Positions 12,832 through 25,412 are shown, numbered from the stretch's first letter. The stretch: DNA of 64,000 nucleotides from Centropus unirufus (GCA_013397695.1 VYZI01000284.1:356551-420550), one strand, 5' to 3'. A program made the numbers and translations. Notes: generated from the sequence alone by a model not told the origin.

Positions 12832-14029
12832 GAAGACGTAATAATACTTCTTCTAGTTTACCATGATACTTTTCTGAAATCAGGCCATCTTAACCAGAAG
12901 CTATGTCTTCATATCTTATAGTCCTGATATTTCTTTTCCTTTCTGCTTTTCCTACTCACATTGGGAACTTGTCTAAACAAATCCAGCAAACAGAATGATT
13001 TGTGCTTCTATGTTATTCACCATATACATACGTCTATTTGTCTAAATCCCATACCAACCATTTTATTTGCTGCTGTATGGTTTCTGTATTCTCCGAAACA
13101 ACAATCTGCTTCCTGTGCACCTTTCAAATGCCACCCATGATTTCAGAAAGCTTTATGAGATCCTTCAGGCTTTTCACTTTTATGGCCTGAACAGTCCTAG
13201 TCTATCCAGATACAGAAGTCTTTGATTCCCCTTGTTATTCTTCCTTGTTACACTCTTCCTTGTTCTTCTGAACACTAAATATTTCAAGGTTTACGAAAAA
13301 TGACATGTATATATTTATATAATAAATTGTACGTCATAGGAGCTTTTTTCCAACTTTCCTAGGAATTTGTTACTCAAACAATACTACATTAAGATAAACA
13401 TGATATTCTGCAACTGTTTGAATTCTTTTTCATTCCATAAAATTGAACAGATCTAATTGAGTTGCAGAATACTGATCATGCACAGATCATACTATAATTT
13501 GTAATGTAGCTGGGCAACTGCTATGATTGGATTACAAAAAAAACTAGTGCCACAAACTCCAGGATTAGGCTAATGAAATAAATTTGAAAATCATGTTAGA
13601 GTAATGCAAGGTGGCCTCCAAGAAATAACCTAAAAAGTAAAACAAATATCCAAGTAGAAGAAATTTAAAATGTAAGAAGTTATAATGTCAAAAGGTATAT
13701 ATATGGGTGATGATGGACAATATTCTGTGTTGTCATACAGCAGTGCAATAGTATGATTTTAGCCAGCCTGCATGGGGGGTGTCATATCTCTGACGTATGA
13801 AAGCAAAAGTCGCTCTTCGTGCGCACTAATGCAAGCCTTACTTAAAGTAGTTTACTCAACTTTGTGCCCCTCATTACCAGGGGGACCCTGAATCATGGAA
13901 AGAATTCAGCTAGATAACAAATGGTAAAGAAAAAAAAAGAAAGTTGAGCTGAGACATGTGTAAATGGAGATGGAAGGGAGCTTAACATGACAACCGTCTA
14001 CTAATTGATGAAGGCAGTATTAGCATCAG

Positions 14030-14060
14030 AAGTAAAACAATAATAAAGTAAAACAATAAT
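14030..14060 (+). repeat. Local duplication, 16-bp period
   Basis: Two perfect copies of aagtaaaacaataat (14030-14044 and 14046-14060) are separated by one A. This is a small tandem duplication, probably from replication slippage. Confidence 0.9.
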
Positions 14061-15293
14061 TTAAGATCAAACAGACTTTGATAATAGGATACATTGAGTT
14101 GTGGTGTAGTTTCATAAGGCAAATCACCTGTGATAGTTACAAAGAAAAGTGGCCCAAACACCAGCATATGTATTCTCAGGAACAATGCTGCAGTGGCATG
14201 AAAATATGTATTCCAGCTTTACCTTCTGTATTATTACCCACAGGCTGCCTCCTTCCCATAAAAAATAAATAGCCTCCATATCTCAGAACAAATGAATCCC
14301 AGATTTTTCACAAGGATTGAGGTAGTTCACAGAAAAGCTCTCATTTCCCATCTACAGAAAAAAAGAATTGGAGGATGCCCATGACGAACTGAAGTCCTCT
14401 TTATTTTCTGCCTGTTGTCAACCGAAGTAAATCATCTCAGTAGGGAAGCAAACTGGGAGTCTAATATTCTGTCTAGAATCAGCTTTCTACCTTGGCCTGA
14501 TAAACTTGCTCTCTCTTCTAGCATCCACTCAGTGTCAGCTACTCGGGAGCTGACTAGGAAATTGCCTCCTTGACACAAGGCTGCAATGTGCTACCAATGC
14601 CTTCTCCACAGTGCCACTGACATGCCTTTCATTTAAAAATGGTTCCGGGAGATTACACCTCAAAGTACCTGGAGGTGGAAAGAGAGTTAACATTTAAATG
14701 GCTATAAACATTCTAGTTCTATACAAACATGATCTAATCTTTCTTGGTTCCCTCTTGCCTACCAAACTATATCTTTTTCTCTGCTGAGATGTTACAGATG
14801 GTTTCAGCAGGGGGAGAAGTTTCTCGTGTCAGTAGACAAACTAATCACCTCCTGCCTTGAATCTTCCCATAATCAGCTTTCAGGACCCCACACAGGACAA
14901 AACCACATAGGGGATCCTCACTTCTTTTCCCTGTATGTTCATTCATCACTGTGTTCTCCCTTCATAGCAGAGGCATAGAGAAAAATGACAGCCATAGAGG
15001 GAGAGGGAGTATCAACTGTTAGGTATAAATCAATCCATCACAAAAAAAAAAAAACAATTCTGCCATGAAACTTAATCACTAAAGGTCATGTCGGGGAGTG
15101 AGGAACAGATTAAATTAGCATAGTATTAGATATGGAAAATGATTTCTGTCAAAATCATCTTTACCACAATTATAATATGTTAATTACGTATTTCATTAAG
15201 GAAGTTGATTATGGTTCACAGATGAAATCATGCAGACGAAGACACCTGGAAGGAAGCACTAGAGCCTGAAGCCTCTTCTCTCCCTCCCTTTCT

Positions 15294-15329
15294 CTCACAC
15301 ACACTCACATGCGCACACACACACACACA
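15294..15329 (+). repeat. (CA)n microsatellite, interrupted
   Basis: A CA-rich run in which the longest uninterrupted block is eight CA units at 15314-15329. The upstream part is broken by TC, TG and CG interruptions. Confidence 0.9.
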
Positions 15330-17542
15330 GACAAAATAAGGTATACACACACAAAATTAGGTACACACATTTATGTAGAAAAGCTTTTCATAATATACTT
15401 CAAAGATTATTAAAGTGCAGATGTCTCTGGATAAGACAGAATCTCAGAGAAATAAAGGAAAACATGGTTGGGTACATTCGTTTTCCTTCTATCAGTACTT
15501 AGAATGAACTGTTCATTTTAAGACTATAACATTCTCTGCCTCTGGTGACATATTGGTGGCATCTAGAACTGTGTGTAAAGGATTTCAGCACTGACTAATG
15601 AGAATGTGGCTGTGCGTTTTTTATAGGGAAGAGACCATTTGGCAAATTTTAGCCAAGCTATTTGAAAGAGATATCATCAACCATATGAATGTCACACAAT
15701 ATCTTGCCCTTAGAAGTGGTTGCAGTTCATTTACAGTGAGTCTGAGTACTTGGGTACTGTGAAAAAGTTACATCAATCAGCAATTACTTAATCATTTCTT
15801 ACCCATCTTCCCAAATAATGGTTTTGTTTCCTCTATTTAGTGAATAGAGCAAAGTGATTTGAAAATGTAACCTCTTCGTTTTGACTATGAACAATGCAGC
15901 CTAGTCTCACACTCCCTAAATGTTGAGACACAGAGACAGAAAGTTTCATATGTGTCAGTCTGTGTTTGTGGGTGCACTATGTGTGTAAGCACAAGACAGG
16001 GAGAACTTGTAGCCTACATAAAAAAGGGCTAATTTTATTCAATTCTGACTGAAGGAGTAGCAGAAGTGAAATAAATGGGGTACTCCGTACAAGGAAGGGA
16101 AGAGATTATATGTATCCCTCCAAAAAAAGGTTCTAGAGATGCCCCTGGGAATGAAAATGTCTGAGCCTCAGTCAAATATAATTACCTCATTCTCATATTT
16201 CCTAGTGAGTGAGAATGCATCAACGCTTGTGTGCCCTTGTGCTGATAGATTTTGCCACACAGAATAATCATTGTTGGAATTAAGCATAATTGTCAAGAAA
16301 GACTTGGTCATCATGAGAGAGACTGTCTCATACAACTGTCCTTTTGCTTTCCAACAGTAATTACTTTAGTAATTAATCTCTGTCATTTAACTGTATTACA
16401 TTTGGAAAAGAGAAAATGGAAGAAAGACCGGTTTCTGACTAATTTACATCACAGTTTAAAATCCTAGAATAGGGTGAATCAAATGTCAAATTTAGCCCTT
16501 CCACAGACTGCTAAAATGGTCTCTCTCTAACATCTAGACTGAGCACAAAAGAAGTTAGATTGCTGAAGTCATCTTCATCATATCTGCATTGCTTGAAAGT
16601 TTCTCCTTCAGGTCTCAGTTGTAGGTAATGGAAGACAATACCCAGAGTGGGAACTCCGGTCAGGAAAAGATGAATCACTGCCCACTGAAATGTCATTTCT
16701 GCTGCTAGTCATCATGGTAGGTGCTGCTTACCAGCTATGCAGCGCTTGTGAATGCCAACATCATGCAGCAGTGGCCATGGTTTCAAAAGCAGCAGCTGAC
16801 TGTGAATGTTGCCAATGTTTCTGGTAAGCCGTACCGGTGAATCAGGAGTGCTAAATATCCTTAGTTTCAGTTGCACTAATGCCACTGGGGCTTAAAGTAG
16901 GTCTGTGTTGATAACATTGGCACTCTTGCTCTTGAAAGTATTTTAAACTGCTTCACTACTTTTCAACGTTTAAAATGTTTTCCTTTGTGAAGAAAGGTTA
17001 CATGGATGACAACAGACCCTTAATTCCCATACCCAGAGCTGAGGATCAGCTCAAGGATTTCACCCTTCCAAACAATAACTGCAAAGTCAAGCCCCAGATG
17101 CACCCTAGGAAGTACCTCAGGAGGATAAAACTCATGTTTATGTTGGAAAATCATGAGGGTATTATTTTTTTTTTATGATGGATCATTTCCACTATCACTT
17201 GACACACAGTCTGACTTGAAAAACTTGCAGAATTTGACCTACTACTAGCTCAGAATCATATGTAAGCCAGGTAAGGTATTGCCATGGATATTACAGTCAA
17301 ATAATAGGTATTGTATTCAAAGACAAACACACTTGTCAAAGAACTGCAGAGGTTACAGAAAAATCATCAAATCAGCCATGGTTTGAGGTTCTGAGGGTAC
17401 AGTCTTATAAAGATGATCAGATACTGGTCCAAAGCCAATTTGCCCCCTCTCACCAACACTTCCATTTTAGTTGGAATGAATTTTATAATTCACAGTTTGC
17501 CTAAACCAATTTCTTCAAAGACAGAGAACAAAGAAAATAGGG

Positions 17543-17681
17543 CCTTCCCTCCTTCCCTCCTTCCTTCCCTCCTTCCCTCCTTCCCTCTCTCCTTCCCTCC
17601 TTCCCTCCCTCCCTCCTTCCCTCCTTCCCTCCTTCCCTCTCTCCTTCCTTCTCTCCCTCCCTTCCTCCCTCCCTCCCTCCC
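17543..17681 (+). repeat. Pure polypyrimidine tract, (CCTT/CCCT)n
   Basis: All 139 bases are C or T, arranged as imperfect CCTT, CCCT and CCTCT units. The run ends at CGGCCTGCCTGCC, after which pyrimidine-rich sequence continues to about 17708. Long homopurine-homopyrimidine tracts with mirror-like repeats can form intramolecular triplex (H-DNA) and often vary in length. The open frames that cross it (Pro/Leu/Ser-rich on the plus strand, Gly/Arg/Glu-rich on the minus strand) are low-complexity artefacts and not genes. Confidence 0.97.
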
Positions 17682-18948
17682 GGCCTGCCTGCCTTCATTT
17701 CTTCCTTCTGAATATATATTCTTTCTGAATATTTTTAATCCTAGTATTTTTTGTCCTAAATATATAAAGAATGTATAGTAATAATTTGAGGTCACATCAA
17801 AATATTTACAAAAAAACCTCCAAATTAACTTAATAGAATACTTTTTCTGAATAAAACCAGAGACAGACCTCAGAATCGGGCCTAGAATAGGGGTAAAAGA
17901 TGGTCTGATGGGGTAAATACATAAGTGCTATGAAAGTCTGACCCAGAAAATATGCTACACATACTCTTGGGAATATGTGTATCCATAAAAACATAGCTCA
18001 GGAGTGAATCATAACACTCCTTTTTCATCAATAACCAAATGCTCCCTTAACAAGATACAGGGAATTTTTATTTCGGTTGCTATGTAAAGAAACACAAAAT
18101 GCATGAAAAAAAATTAACCAAGATGTGGGTAGGGTAGTAAAGAAGGAAGGATTCAGTTGTGACTGTGTAACAAGAGAGTCTTAATGTGGTACATGAGGAG
18201 GAGGTGGAGGATATAAAGAGCTATGGGAGAAAAAAATGAAACAAAGGTGATTATGGTAAACAGTTATTTTCCTGTCTCTGTCCTCCAACTGCATCCAAGG
18301 CCTTTGTGAACACTCTCTTTATAATATGCCCTTAAACGTCACTGGGCTTTCAAGATCAGCCTTATAGGCAGTGTGTTCTACTGATTTGCATTGCTAATTA
18401 TATTGTACTAAATTTAGTTTATAGTGATAAAAAATATCAACATGATTCTTTACAGCATCTATGTAATCTGAGCTTTCTTATTTCAGGACTATTTCTGGGT
18501 TATGCAGATAAAATGGCCCCTTGAAACAACTGATATTTTTTTCTTTTTTCCTTTTCCACTTTGTACCCATTGTGTGATCTCAGTGCTCCAGATGTGATTT
18601 CACTGAGGTTCCTCAGCCATTCTCCATCACTTTCTAGAGAGGGGAAAGGGGGGCTGGAAAGAGTGACTGACGTGAAGGGGGCTATTTTACAGGCCCAGCG
18701 CATCGTGATTAGAACAGGCTTATGGTCTGCACATGTACATGGAAAAATCTCCCAGCAATTGACCTGCTAAGTGAATATATATTAGAGAGCAGTAAATAAA
18801 AAGGCTATGAGGTTTTAGTTAACAAGAACTGACTGATACTTAAAAGCCAGGTTCTGCCCCCCTCCCTACTCTTCCTCAGTGCTAGCTTGTTATCCTTTCA
18901 CACTGGACAATACAACAGTACGTCTGTCTCTCCCCCTCTTCTCCCCAA

Positions 18949-18963
18949 ATCAAAGATCAAAGG
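18949..18963 (+). promoter_or_regulatory. Two abutting TCF/LEF-type motifs
   Basis: The sequence atcaaagatcaaagg contains two directly adjacent (A/T)(A/T)CAAAG motifs. The second, gatcaaagg, matches the preferred TCF/LEF HMG-box site used in Wnt/beta-catenin enhancers. They sit at the left side of a G+C-richer unique block (about 18870-19260) that could be an enhancer. The motif is read directly; function is inferred and unproven. Confidence 0.3.
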
Positions 18964-19512
18964 CTGCATTTGTAAAGCAAATAGTTGGAGAGCTACAGCC
19001 GGGTTTGATGAAAACCCACTCCAGGCCTCTTGGGAGATATTACCTTCCTCATTATTCCACTGATTGGCCTTATTTCATCCAAGGATTACTGCACATTCTC
19101 CTGACGGCTGATGAGCAGCTTCATGAATATACAAAATAATCCGGCGGCACTGGGCCAGCACTGATTATTATTGTGAAACTCGGAGGAGCAGCTTCAAATG
19201 AGCTGCTGGAGACTGTGGAACTCTTCCTCCCCGTTTTCCATCTGATTTTACCACAAGGATCCTTATTAGGCTATTTTTCACATGTCTGTGAAGAGAAGGA
19301 GAAGGAGAGAGAGATATTGCATCTAGTTAAAAATGATCAGGGAATTCTGGGTACCAGATGTTTTTTGCTTAATATTGCAAAATGGCTTTTATTAGATTAC
19401 GCTAAGCACTTACTAACTACAGTTAAACTGCTTTGCAGAGAAACCTGATGGGAATGTTGCCCTAAATAGCTTCTTTTTATTTATTTATTTTTGGGGGAGC
19501 AGCTTCATCTTG

Positions 19513-19540
19513 TGTGGGTGGGTGGGCGGGCAGGCAGGCA
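19513..19540 (+). repeat. GGGT/GGCA short tandem repeat
   Basis: An imperfect tetranucleotide run changes from GTGG/GTGG units to GGCA units over about 28 bases. Its four or more GGG runs could support a G-quadruplex, but the array is short. Confidence 0.8.
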
Positions 19541-20216
19541 AACAAGGATATCGGTGCGTGCACAAGTAGGTCGGCATACAAGTGGCCTTGCCTGAGATGG
19601 CCGAGTGCCAGAAGGCTGCAGTGCTGTGGAGAGGCCATGCACTGATGCAGTGATCAGGGCCTGTGCATCATCCCAGGAATGATCTGACTTCAACCTCCTC
19701 CCCCAGCCTCTTTGGCCAGCGACCTCAACCAAAGGCTCGTAGAACCACCAGAGTAGAGAGCTGAGGTCTATATTTTCCAATTCAACAGAGCAGGAATAGC
19801 ATTGATGCAAAACACTTCTGATGGACTCCAAACCAAAGCTGAAAATAATCTTTTCTGAGAAATTCTTACTCCAGATAGGAGCCATTTTATGCTAAAGGCT
19901 CTTCTCTTTCCTATCAACTTCCTCTTCTTTTTCCTTTTTCCTTTTATTTTTTTTCCTAAAAAGGATGCTCACAGTCTATTTAAAAGTGTGACTGGAAATG
20001 GTGGCACACCTGCACTCCTGCTCTTTGGGATGCTGCCAAGTGGCTTTGTGTTTGACAGAAGCTCTTCCCATCCCAAATCTTTTTTCTCAATTAAGACAAT
20101 TCCTCTCTTGGAGGCCACTCCTCGCCCCAGCACCAAACACATTGCCTGATTTGCAATGCTGCTAATCTGGTATCTGATCAACAGGGACCCTGCAATTGTC
20201 ATTTACAGTTTGGTGA

Positions 20217-20272
20217 GCTAGTTATTAGTTATTTAGTTATTAGTTAGTTAGTTTGCTAGTTATTTAGTTATT
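20217..20272 (+). repeat. TTAG/TTAT imperfect tandem repeat
   Basis: About 56 bases are built almost entirely from TTAG, TTAT and GTTA units with one GTTTGC interruption. It resembles slippage-derived simple sequence and is not the vertebrate TTAGGG telomeric repeat. Confidence 0.85.
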
Positions 20273-20771
20273 GTGAACCACTGAACTGCCCTGTGCTATA
20301 AATGTCTTATCCTACACTCTGTAATATGTCACATGAAAGAAAGGATAGACACAGTGACTCCTTGCTTCCTGGAACTTCAGTAACCACGGTTAAACCACAT
20401 TTTACCCAGGTATGTTATTTTTTTTCTCAGTAGAGGAATCAGAAAATCTGCTGCACCTGCTCTGACAGTAACATGCTGTCTTCTTCTTTCAGTGGAGACA
20501 GGCTGGTGGCTCACCAGAGAGACCAGCTGTTAACCCTTTCTGGAGATGCCATGCACTTTGCCACACAGCTGTTGGGTGCTTGCAAGCTCCCATTATGAAC
20601 TAAAGGTTACTTCTCACGGTGAATTCAGGTTTAAATATTTATTTTATTTTATTTGAAATTTTCAAAGAATAAATATCAGCACCTTTATAAATGCACTTAA
20701 TAAAAGATCAGATGGTTGCTGGAAACCCATTGCTGAGAAAGAGTTAGGTGGTAGGGACTGACAAGGCAGTC

Positions 20772-20788
20772 TTTTTTTTTTTTTTTTT
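20772..20788 (+). repeat. Poly-T, 17 nt
   Basis: Seventeen uninterrupted T residues. No retroposed transcript in reverse orientation is recognisable to its right. Confidence 0.9.
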
Positions 20789-22224
20789 AAGCAGTGTCTT
20801 GATGAACAAACCAGTGCTTTTTTTTAAACAAGGCTTTTGCACTGAGCTACCCCAGCATGGTAATTTAATGAATCTACATTTCATGACTGAAGTGATAAGG
20901 ATGAAATATTTTAAAATAACCAAAAGGTAGATACACCAAAAAAGTCTGATGAAACATTAAATGAATGTAGTGTAACACATTATCTTTGCTTCTGCACATC
21001 CAAAAAGTGCAATGAACTAAAACATTGCATTAAGCCAAGAATAAAGCTAAAAATTAAATTGGCTTAGAAAGATCTAGTGTAGTGGTTTATGCACTAAGAA
21101 CGCAGTAAATTTGGTCATTTAATATCATTCTCTTTACCTCTGATGTGCACATTAAAGGCAGACCAAGACTCATGGTAAAAAGTCAGAAAAAAAGGCCAGA
21201 GCTGAACTTCGGCATTTTATAGCTTATCTCTCTTTAAACATGCAGTATTAATTTTTGGTTTATTTACTGTATAGTTATTCTCATTGTCCATTATTCAGGT
21301 GATGTGAATGCCCTGAGACATGAAATATAACAGGGTCTGTTACATATTAAAACAGGATCCAATAAGGAAGACATAGTCAAAAATATAATACTGCCCCTTC
21401 AAATCAATAAATAAAGACAAGCATTTCAAACACTAATGCATATATCTATGACCATTATAAATTAGTTGCTTGCCAGAAAATACACTTCTTAGCACAAGTG
21501 CCATTATTTAAAGTTGTCTGTTTAATGTACACTTAGTATATTTTCTCATCCAGAGCTGCACTGCATAATTAGACAACATCCATTCTTAAAAACTAAAGTA
21601 GATGCCAAAAATGTAATACATAAAGCATGGCATTTTACAAATTTACATCTTCAAAAGTTATGTGTGGTTTCACATAGAAAAAAATTGCAAAAAGATCACT
21701 ATATTATAATGGTCTGGGTTTCATCTTAGCTTGCTCCATCTGTCGGCTGGCAGTAATGTAAGTTATAATGCACTCATTCTTATTCAACTTCAGTGAATGG
21801 GTATTTTCCAGGATAGTTCTATTAAGTGGACAACTAGATAGGTGTCTTAATAGTTTGCTGAATTATGGCTGTTTAAGTCTCAGTTAGATCAATGAGTTGA
21901 TTGCTGGTTCTTTTCCCAGAAGGCATTTATTGTCTTCTAAGGTGAACACAGATTTCTGCCTGTATCGCCAGTAAAGATGGATCTCCAGCAACCTATTGGT
22001 CATATGCAGCAGAAGCTCTTAACTTTCCTGCTGGTGACCCCTTGAGAGGGCTCTCTATACCCATCCTACTCAGACACGTGAGGGTGTATGTCTCCTGCTG
22101 CCCTTTTCTGGCAGTATGTAGCAGCCAGGCTGGTGGTAGACAACTCGGTGGGAGCTGTGAGACAGTCCTCCATTCCTTTGTGAGCCTTTTCCTGCACAAC
22201 AGGCCATAACCAACTAGCCAGAGA

Positions 22225-23542
22225 GATGAACGAACATGTGTGCCTGCTGCTGAAGGATTCAGGGTACCTAGTGATGAAGGATGTGGCAAAGGCTTGGTTG
22301 CCGAATACCTTATTTACCTCAGTGCATTGGCAAGGTCCTCTCTCAGGCCTCCTGAATAGCTGTGACTGGTGGCAGTGTCTAATTGAATGATGTACCGCCA
22401 GTGGCAGAAGAAGATAAGACTATGAACCAGTTTTGTAGACAGGACATGTACAAGGCCAGGGGTCCATCTGGGCTGCATCTGGTGCTGCTGAGGGAACAAG
22501 CCAGTGTTACTGTGGGGGTACTCTGTACTTTTTAAAGAGTTGTGATGATCAGTGACATGGAGAAAGGGTTGGGAAACAAGTCAGTTAGACTAATGGCAGT
22601 CCCTGGGAAGATCATGGATCAAAGCTTTCCAACAGCCATTGCCAGGTGCACAAAGAATAAAACAGTGAAAAAACATGTTGGTACTTACCAAAGGCAAATT
22701 GTACCTGATCAGCTTGATTCTCTTTTACAGTGAGATGTCTGTCTTGGTAAATAAAGGGAAAGCAGTGGGTGTCATCTACCTTAACTTTAGCATAGTTCAT
22801 GGCACTGTCTTTGCTCTGCCACGGTAGAAAAATTGGAAACATATAGACTGCAAGGAAGACTACAAGGCAAGTGAAAAACTACCTGGACTGCTAGTCTTAC
22901 AAAGTAATGTTCAGTCTTTTGAAGACCAGGTGATGACTGGTTACTGGTGACATTCTTCAGAATGCATTGAGGCCTGTGCCTTTCAACATCTTTATAAACA
23001 ACTTGAGGGATGGGATGGGATGGGATGGGATGGGATGGGATGGGATGGGATGGGATGGGATGGGATGGGATATTTATTAAGGTTCTGGATGACAACTAAG
23101 TTGCGCAGGATTGGTAGGCGAGAGGGATGTGGAGCCTTCTAGCATGCTGGAAGCAAGGCTGCCAGAGGGACCTCAAAGGTTGCAGAAATGGGCTTACAGA
23201 AACATCAAGAAGTTCAACAAAAGGAAATGCAAAGTCTTGCATCTGAGAGTTTTTAAAGGAGATGGGTCCCTACCCTTCCCATTGAAGGGACTGGAGGCAG
23301 TGGACTCAAGCAGCAGTAGTGGAAAATCCAATGAGAAACAGAGCAACAATTCTTCATCTTGAGAGTGATCAAACATTGGCCCAGGTTCCTTAAGGGCTGC
23401 AAAATCTCCATCCATGGAGATATTCAGAAGTCCACTAGAAAGTGCCATGGGCAACCTAACCTAGCTTTGGCGTTGATCTTGCTTTAAGGAAGGAGGTGGA
23501 CTAGATGACCTCCACAGATCCTTAATTATTATGTGATTCTAA
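22225..23542 (+). mobile_element. CR1 LINE with degraded RT region (copy 2)
   Basis: This is the longest CR1 copy in the window. From left to right it matches CR1 ORF2 sequence: 'ctgctgctgaagga...ctagtgatgaaggatgtgg' (22238-22288), 'ttacctcagtgcattggcaaggtc' (about 22314-22337, shortened here), 'gctgagggaac' before a deletion, 'cctgggaagatcatgga' (22602-22618), 'aaaggcaaattgtacctgat' (22690-22709), 'gtgtcatctaccttaactt' (about 22769-22787) and 'tttcaacatctttataaaca' (22981-23000). After an internal (GGGAT)13 array it continues with 'aagttcaacaaaaggaaatg' (23210-23229) and ends 'ggtggactagatgacctcc...tgattctaa' at 23542. In the reverse transcriptase the segment for the FADD catalytic motif reads V-L-D-D-N followed by a stop, so the copy is dead. 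Large internal deletions are evident. The 5' end is uncertain and may lie further left. Confidence 0.88.
23007..23071 (+). repeat. (GGGAT)13 perfect pentanucleotide array inside CR1
   Basis: Thirteen perfect GGGAT units (65 bases) lie within the CR1 copy, directly after 'tttataaacaacttga'. Related CR1 copies usually read something like GATGAGGGGAT at this point, so the array probably arose by slippage from a native GGGAT-like seed and replaced the bases that follow. GGG runs spaced by two bases meet the usual G3N1-7 rule for a G-quadruplex on the plus strand. The minus-strand open frame here (His-Pro-Ile-Pro-Ser repeats) is an artefact of the array. Confidence 0.97.
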
Positions 23543-25412
23543 TCACCTTATGTGTGTTCTCGATTTTCTTTTTATGATTATCTCAGATTTTTCTATTTAA
23601 GAGCTATCACAGAGAATAATTTCCCTGACTCCTGGCCCGTCTCCTTTTTCTCTATTTCCCCTACGGTTTGCGGCATTTTGGCTCTGTTTCTTGTCTCACC
23701 TGGCAGCCAGCTTGTGCCTCTCAGCAGCTTTTGCACAATGCCACAGGAGAGCAAAGGCTAGTGGGCTGTACAAGCTGGCCACTGTGCCAGGCGCCTTTGT
23801 GCTTCTGCCTGTTAATCACAAGGTGCTACCGAGGTGTGTGATCCAGCCAGCATGCCAAGAGCCCATGCACCAGCCACACAAAGAGAAATGAGCTAGCAGC
23901 AGGCAGGAGCAGATTGCAGAGATGTGTCCCAGTGCTGTCAGGGGCAAGGTCTGAACCACCCACAGCAATTAGTGCAGTCAAATCAGATGCAGCGGCAGTC
24001 AGTTGGACCAAGGTTTGCTGTCTCACCTTCCTACTATCCTGGTCACTCCCCATGCACCCTGTCACACAGGCGCTCTCATTTCTCAATGTGTGGGGAGTGA
24101 GAATGACATTAGGTTATACTCCATCATATTCTATATTATTCCATTATATTCTATAGTATATTATTTATGCATGTTATATAAACTGCATATACTATATTCA
24201 TTGCATTATGTTACACTCATCACGTTATGTGTTGCTCTAGAGTCACTTCCCCAATCTGGAAGTCTCCATATTGCCACCATGTTTTGCTCTCTGCAGGTGT
24301 CCATCCAGCCTGTAGGATGGCTAAAGGGCTGGAAAAGGCTCACACCCCCCACTTTCTTTCCTCTTACACAGTGCAACAGATTTCACTAGGCAGATGAAAC
24401 TGGAAGTGGGTGTCCTAGCCTCAGGAGAGAGAGAAATGAGATGAGAAGCTGCCTGTTGATAGCCTGCTCTTTGCTTTGGCAGAGACCCTAATGCTGGAGG
24501 AGAGTGGGGAAAAATGGCAGAGCTGGATTCCCAGTATCTCTTACTTAAGAACAGATATGTGCTCATCCCTGAAGCAGGAGGGATTTCTGCCACAGTGGGT
24601 TTACCCCAGTAAATCAGTGTGGTGTTGATGTGTAAATGGTTGGTCTCGTTTAGTGCATTCCTCTCTGCAAACTGAGCTCATGCTAAGCTGCTGGAGCCCA
24701 ACCTCACTTTCCTCCAGTCGCTCACTTCCAAAAAATTATTGACATTGCCTCCAGGCCTCAGATGTTAGTGGTATTTTTGTTTTATGCCTTTCCTAACAAG
24801 TTGACACAACTTAACAATGTTGGTCTTGTCACCAGATTATTCTTCTAAATGAGACAGTTATTCACAGTGAGTCATTGAATATTTTACAACATGGTTACAG
24901 TAGCATCTCCGACAGGCACCTGTGTATAGATGAGAGTATATGTACTGTCATGGCACTGTCAAGTAAGAGATGTTTGCTCTACCTTTATTTATAAAAACCA
25001 TTCACCCCCTTCTCCCCCTTGCTCACTTTAAGCCCTTTAATTCTCATGGTACCATCTTTCCACCTTGTTGCTGGGTTGGATGCACAGAAATAGCCCTACT
25101 GCTACTGCATGTCTTCAGGCGTTTGGGGAAAATATGTGTTATTAACATCGCGCAACTGGAGATGTGACCTGGCAGACCAGTGAGCTTTGAGGAGGGAATC
25201 TTTCCTTTGGGCAGGGATGGCTTGGGAAATAAACTAAATTTTCCCCTTTCATTCTCTTGCTTGATTTATTATTCTGTTTCTTCTAAAAGACTTTATCGCT
25301 AAGAACAACCAGGATACTCACTCAGTTGCTTATGAAACTGGTTTGTGTCCATCTCAAAATAAAAATCTCTAGCACCCCCCTCCCAACCTGAGACCCGCCC
25401 CAGGGTCTGAGT

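Larger units (their letters stand above)
12832..17542. other. Unique A+T-rich DNA with a CA repeat
   Basis: No gene or transposon is recognisable. A 16-bp-period duplication of aagtaaaacaataat occupies 14030-14060, and a CA-rich microsatellite lies at 15294-15329. The reading frames present are short, overlapping and of no recognisable family. Confidence 0.55.
17682..22224. other. Unique DNA with a G+C-richer patch
   Basis: No gene is recognised. The block from about 18870 to 19260 is G+C-richer and of more even composition than its surroundings and carries two adjacent TCF/LEF-type motifs. A GGGT/GGCA short repeat (19513-19540), a TTAG/TTAT repeat (20217-20272) and a 17-nt T run (20772-20788) follow. 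Sequence between about 21980 and 22224 may be a more diverged extension of the CR1 copy to its right, but I could not align it by eye. Confidence 0.5.

Noticed and set aside
13869..13892. CTCF-like motif (ACCAGGGGGAC)
   Set aside because: It matches only the central part of the CTCF consensus and lacks the conserved GGC that follows; too weak to annotate.
17413..17795. Pro/Leu/Ser-rich (plus) and Gly/Arg/Glu-rich (minus) proteins
   Set aside because: They are translations of the polypyrimidine tract with no independent coding evidence.
20217..20272. Interstitial telomeric repeat
   Set aside because: The units are TTAG/TTAT and not the vertebrate TTAGGG, so it is ordinary simple sequence.
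22787..23095. His-Pro-Ile-Pro-Ser repeat protein on the minus strand
   Set aside because: It is the antisense translation of the (GGGAT)13 array and CR1 sequence.
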